A program made the translations under genes and the position numbers. A model generated the notes under the pieces. It worked only from the letters and a program-made list of their open reading frames with translations. It searched no databases and was not told the origin of the DNA. Of a stretch of 10,083 nt of DNA, positions 7,867-10,083 are shown piece after piece. The stretch comes from Pseudomonadota bacterium (GTDB lineage Bacteria > Pseudomonadota > Gammaproteobacteria > Xanthomonadales > Xanthomonadaceae): the NCBI GenBank assembly GCA_023386795.1, contig JAEWJB010000089.1:1-10083 (forward strand), read 5' to 3'. The stretch's first letter is position 1, and the number at the start of each line of letters is the position of its first letter.

Positions 7867-7878
7867 GCGCGTCAGCGC
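7867..7878 (-). repeat. Stem-loop containing the ruvA stop codon
   Basis: Minus strand GCGC-TGAC-GCGC: the TGA that ends ruvA (7872-7874) lies in a four-base loop between two 4-bp arms. The stem is short and such arms are common in GC-rich DNA. It is noted because the same loop sequence occurs at the yebC stop. Confidence 0.25.
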
Positions 7879-8459
7879 AGCGCGGCCTGCAGGGCCTTGC
7901 GGATCACGGTGGCGACGTCGTCGCCCGCCGCGCCGGCGTCGCGTGCCATGCGCGCGGCCTCGGCCGGCTTGTACCCCAACTGCTGCAAGGCCACGGTCGC
8001 CTCGGACACGGGGTCGGTGCCCAGCGCGCCGGTGACCGGCGCGGCCCCGCCGCCGAAGTCCGCGGCGCGGTCCTTCAGCTCGACCACCATGCGCTCGGCG
8101 GTCTTCTTGCCGATGCCCGGGATACGTGTCAGCGCGGTGACGTCGCCGGTCTGGATGAGGCGCGCGAACTCGTCCACGCTCACGCCGGAGAGCACCGCCA
8201 GGGAAATCTTCGCGCCCACGCCGCTGACACGCTGCAGGTCGCGGAACAGCCGCCGTTCGCTCTCGCGCAGGAAGCCGTACAGCGCCACGCTGTCTTCCTT
8301 CTGCGCGTAGTGCGTGAACAGGATGACATCGCGGCCGACGTCCGGCAGGTCGTAGAAGGTGCTCATCGGCGCCTCCAGCTCGTAGCCGACGCCACCCACG
8401 TCGATCACCATCCAGGGCGGCTGCTTGTGCGCCAGGAGGCCGCGGAGTCGTCCGATCAT
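7872..8459 (-). CDS. ruvA: Holliday junction DNA helicase subunit RuvA
   Basis: Tetrameric junction-binding protein that loads RuvB. The start at 8459 gives 195 residues beginning MIGRLRG, the family N-terminus. The frame continues upstream into ruvC but that extension is not RuvA-like. Domain I (OB fold) covers about 1-64 and carries the acidic-pin pair Glu55-Asp56, as in E. coli. Domain II has two helix-hairpin-helix motifs, VSGVGAK at 78-84 and IPGIGKKTA at 113-121. A flexible linker (about 133-148) leads to domain III (about 150-195, SEATVALQQLGY), which contacts RuvB. Shine-Dalgarno pairing is weak (CAGG, seven bases). It starts 43 bp after ruvC. No LexA-like box is visible upstream. Confidence 0.96.
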   Translation of the reverse strand: MIGRLRGLLAHKQPPWMVIDVGGVGYELEAPMSTFYDLPDVGRDVILFTHYAQKEDSVALYGFLRESERRLFRDLQRVSGVGAKISLAVLSGVSVDEFARLIQTGDVTALTRIPGIGKKTAERMVVELKDRAADFGGGAAPVTGALGTDPVSEATVALQQLGYKPAEAARMARDAGAAGDDVATVIRKALQAALR

Positions 8460-8490
8460 GGGAAAGCCTGCGAAGTCATAAGGAAGGAGA

Positions 8491-8503
8491 ACCGCGCCGC
8501 GGT
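8491..8503 (-). repeat. Stem-loop abutting the ruvC stop codon
   Basis: ACCGC-GCC-GCGGT forms a perfect 5-bp stem with a three-base loop that begins at the last base of the ruvC TGA. On the transcript it is followed by a pyrimidine-rich run (TTCTCCTTCCTT), too broken for a strong terminator. It could cause partial attenuation between ruvC and ruvA. Confidence 0.3.
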
Positions 8504-9024
8504 CACTTGCGGCCCCAGGCCACGCGCGTGCCCACGCCCAGGCGCTGCGCGGTGGCGCGCACGTGGGCATGGGTGATCGCCACGGCCAGCGCGTCGGCCG
8601 CGTCGGCCTGCAGCTTGCCCTTGAGGTTGAGCATCACGCCGACCATGTGCTGGACCTGCACCTTGTCCGCGCCGCCCTTGCCGACCACCGCCAGCTTGAT
8701 CTCACTGGCGGCATATTCGTGCACCGGCAGGTCGCGCAGCACCACGGCGCTGATCGCCGCGCCGCGCGCCTGGCCGAGCTTGAGCGCCGAATCCGGGTTG
8801 CGCGACATGAACACCTGCTCGATGGCCACCTCGTCCGGGCGGAATTCCTCGATGATCGCGGCCAGGCCCAGCAGCAGCCGCTTCAGGCGGCCGGCGAAGT
8901 CGCCTTCGCCCAGCAGCATCAGCGGCTGGTGGTGGACATGCACGGTCCGCCCGGTGGCATCCACGTCGATGATGCCGACGCCGGTGCGCTGCGAGCCTGG
9001 GTCGATGCCGAGGATGCGGGCCAT
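8503..9024 (-). CDS. ruvC: Crossover junction endodeoxyribonuclease RuvC
   Basis: Holliday-junction resolvase, a dimeric RNase H-fold nuclease that cuts symmetrically at junctions moved by RuvAB. The 173-residue product equals the E. coli length. All four metal-binding acids are present: Asp8 in GIDPGS, Glu69 in VAIEQ, and Asp141 and Asp144 in the ADAADALAVAITH segment. The conserved FMSRNPDSALKLGQARG and GKGGADKVQVQHMV segments are intact. The ATG at 9024 lies 12 bp after the yebC stop with no Shine-Dalgarno sequence; a GC-only hairpin occupies that position. It is in the same reading frame as yebC. Confidence 0.97.
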   Translation of the reverse strand: MARILGIDPGSQRTGVGIIDVDATGRTVHVHHQPLMLLGEGDFAGRLKRLLLGLAAIIEEFRPDEVAIEQVFMSRNPDSALKLGQARGAAISAVVLRDLPVHEYAASEIKLAVVGKGGADKVQVQHMVGVMLNLKGKLQADAADALAVAITHAHVRATAQRLGVGTRVAWGRK

Positions 9025-9029
9025 GGGCA

Positions 9030-9045
9030 GGCGCCGTCAGGCGCC
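9030..9045 (-). promoter_or_regulatory. GC-only hairpin with the yebC stop codon in its loop
   Basis: Minus strand GGCGCC-TGAC-GGCGCC: a 6-bp stem of G-C pairs with a four-base loop holding the TGA that ends yebC (9037-9039). The structure ends five bases before the ruvC ATG, where a ribosome-binding site would normally be. Ribosomes finishing yebC would melt it, so it may couple ruvC translation to yebC. The structure is read directly from sequence; the function is inferred. Confidence 0.45.
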
Positions 9046-9765
9046 CAACGACGCCTGGTCGACGTTCGAGTACACGTCCTGGACGTCATCCAGGTCCTCG
9101 AGCATGTCCAGCAGCTTGCGCACCTGCAGCGCGGTGTCGCCGTCCACGGCGATGTCGTTCTCGGCGCGGAAGGTGATCTCGGCATGCTCCGGTGCCAGGC
9201 CGGCCGCGCCGATGGCGTCCTTGACGGCGGTGAAGGTCTCCGGGGCGGTCAGCACGTCGATGGCGCCGTCCTCCGGGTAGACCACCACGTCGTCCGCACC
9301 GGCCTCGATGGCGGCCTCGGTGACGCGATCCTCATCGCTGCCGGCGGCGAAGCTCAGCACGCCCAGGCGCTTGAACATGAAGGCGACCGAGCCTTCGGTG
9401 CCCATGTTGCCGCCGCACTTGCTGAAGGCATGGCGCACATCGGCCACGGTGCGCACGCGGTTGTCGGTCAGGCAATCAACGATCACCGCCACGCCGCCGG
9501 GGGCATAGCCCTCGTAGCGCACTTCCTCGTACTCGACGCCTTCCAGCTCGCCGGTGGCCTTCTTGATCGCACGCTCGATCACGTCCTTGGACATGTTCGC
9601 CGACAGACCCTTGTCCATGGCCACGCGCAGGCGCGGGTTGTTGTTGGGGTCGCCTCCACCGCCGCGGGCGGCGACGCCGATCTCACGGATGATCTTGGTG
9701 AAAATCTTGCCGCGCTTCGCGTCGGACGCGTTCTTGCGGGCCTCGATGGAGGGACCTCTACCCAT
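9037..9765 (-). CDS. yebC: YebC/PmpR/TACO1-family protein
   Basis: Cytoplasmic YebC/TACO1-family protein. Members have been described as DNA-binding regulators (PmpR) and, more recently, as translation factors that ease ribosome stalling. The 242-residue product shows the family core: NASDAKRGKIFTKIIREI (about 12-29), the GGGGDPNNNPRLR segment, NMSKDVIERAIKKATG, YEGYAPGGVAVIVDCLTDN, and KCGGNMGTEGSVAFMF, with an acidic C-terminus (LLDMLEDLDDVQDVYSN). The N-terminus MGRGPSIEARKNA replaces the more common MAGHSKWANIKHRK. An in-frame ATG four codons upstream (9777) exists. The start at 9765 matches the family better and follows GGAAAG at four bases. Its ORF ends 12 bp before ruvC, and gene order yebC-ruvC is common in proteobacteria. 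Confidence 0.95.
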   Translation of the reverse strand: MGRGPSIEARKNASDAKRGKIFTKIIREIGVAARGGGGDPNNNPRLRVAMDKGLSANMSKDVIERAIKKATGELEGVEYEEVRYEGYAPGGVAVIVDCLTDNRVRTVADVRHAFSKCGGNMGTEGSVAFMFKRLGVLSFAAGSDEDRVTEAAIEAGADDVVVYPEDGAIDVLTAPETFTAVKDAIGAAGLAPEHAEITFRAENDIAVDGDTALQVRKLLDMLEDLDDVQDVYSNVDQASLGA

Positions 9766-9801
9766 GGGACTTTCCATACATCTGCAGGGAACAGGCGGCG
9801 A

Positions 9802-9807
9802 ATTCTA
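9802..9807 (-). promoter_or_regulatory. Possible -10 element of the yebC-ruv promoter
   Basis: TAGAAT on the minus strand (five of six matches to TATAAT), preceded by GG, lies in the 63-bp gap between the upstream hydrolase and yebC. A transcript would start about 30 bases before the yebC ATG. No good -35 is present at the expected distance. This is the only place upstream of the whole cluster that looks promoter-like. Confidence 0.35.
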
Positions 9808-9828
9808 CCTGATCCCTGCCCTGGACTC

Positions 9829-10083
9829 TCAGGCAGCGCAGGCCGGCGCGTCGGCCCCGAAGCGGCCATGGCGCAGGAAGGCGGCAGTCCGCCGCGCGGC
9901 CTCGGCCGAGAGCACCAGCCCACTGTGGCTGGCCGCAACCACGCAGTGGTCGCGCAGGCCGGGCAGCCGGGTTTCGGCCAGCGCCACGGTGCCGTCGGAC
10001 TGGTGGTCGATCGCCCCCAGCAGGCAGCCCAGTCCGTGCGGCACGGTGCCGGCGCCCAGGCCGACCTCGGCCGCGCCGTTCCA
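9829..10083 (-). CDS. Alpha/beta-hydrolase-like protein, C-terminal part (cut by window edge)
   Basis: Only the last 84 residues are visible and the frame runs off the right edge without a start. The segment DGTVALAETRLPGL followed by VVAASHSGLVLS resembles the catalytic Asp and His regions of lipase/esterase-type alpha/beta hydrolases, with candidate Asp30 and His53 in the visible part. The order Asp, then His about 20 residues later, then a hydrophobic strand-helix end fits that fold. The tail FLRHGRFGADAPACAA is short and adds no domain. The nucleophile lies outside the window, so substrate and cellular location cannot be judged. It ends 63 bp before yebC and probably belongs to a separate transcription unit. 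Confidence 0.6.
   Translation of the reverse strand, partial: WNGAAEVGLGAGTVPHGLGCLLGAIDHQSDGTVALAETRLPGLRDHCVVAASHSGLVLSAEAARRTAAFLRHGRFGADAPACAA

Noticed and set aside
7816..7871. Riboswitch controlling kup
   Set aside because: The 56-bp gap is too small for a known potassium- or cyclic-di-AMP-type riboswitch and shows no such motif.
5887..8310. An 807-codon open frame on the plus strand opposite kup and ruvA
   Set aside because: It is antisense to two intact conserved genes, is rich in His, Gln, Arg and Ala as expected from mirrored GC-rich codons, has no recognisable domain and continues across unrelated genes.
8460..8570. Longer RuvA with 37 extra N-terminal residues
   Set aside because: The extension overlaps the end of ruvC in another frame. 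RuvA proteins begin at MIGRLRG, here at 8459.

Overview
The window carries one side of a chromosomal housekeeping cluster from a GC-rich gammaproteobacterium. Protein sequence and gene order both point to the Xanthomonadaceae/Lysobacteraceae (Xanthomonas, Lysobacter, Luteimonas or Pseudoxanthomonas relatives). This placement rests on remembered family features: the YebC N-terminus begins MGRGPSIEARKNA, TolQ is long, and Pal has extra cysteines. It was not checked by a search. Every supported gene is on the minus strand, so transcription runs from high to low coordinates.

In transcription order the layout is: the 3' end of an alpha/beta-hydrolase-like gene (9829-10083, cut by the window edge); yebC (translation factor/regulator family); ruvC and ruvA (Holliday-junction resolvase and branch-migration subunit); kup (potassium uptake permease); ruvB (branch-migration motor); ybgC (acyl-CoA thioesterase); tolQ, tolR and tolA (inner-membrane energised complex); a 169-bp gap with a possible internal promoter; tolB (periplasmic propeller); pal (peptidoglycan-associated lipoprotein); and what looks like the first eight codons of cpoB/ybgF at the left edge. 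There is no gene-free stretch longer than 169 bp.

Two functional modules lie end to end. RuvA, RuvB and RuvC process Holliday junctions. TolQRA, TolB, Pal and CpoB form the Tol-Pal machine that uses the proton motive force to constrict the outer membrane at division. YbgC usually heads the tol operon. The modules are physically fused: the ruvB stop overlaps the ybgC TTG start by four bases (TTGA), the ybgC stop overlaps the tolQ ribosome-binding site, and tolR overlaps tolA by 11 bases. Kup sits between ruvA and ruvB and has no evident link to DNA repair.

I found no mobile element, CRISPR array, RNA gene, defence locus or other undescribed system. The most interesting signals are small. The yebC UGA stop lies in the loop of a GC-only hairpin and is in frame with ruvC only four codons downstream. 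Small inverted repeats lie at or near several stop codons. Pal has four extra cysteines. TolA lacks the serine of its membrane Ser-xxx-His motif. Three GTTCAC repeats lie upstream of tolB. Large plus-strand open frames are mirror images of the GC-rich minus-strand genes and are not annotated.
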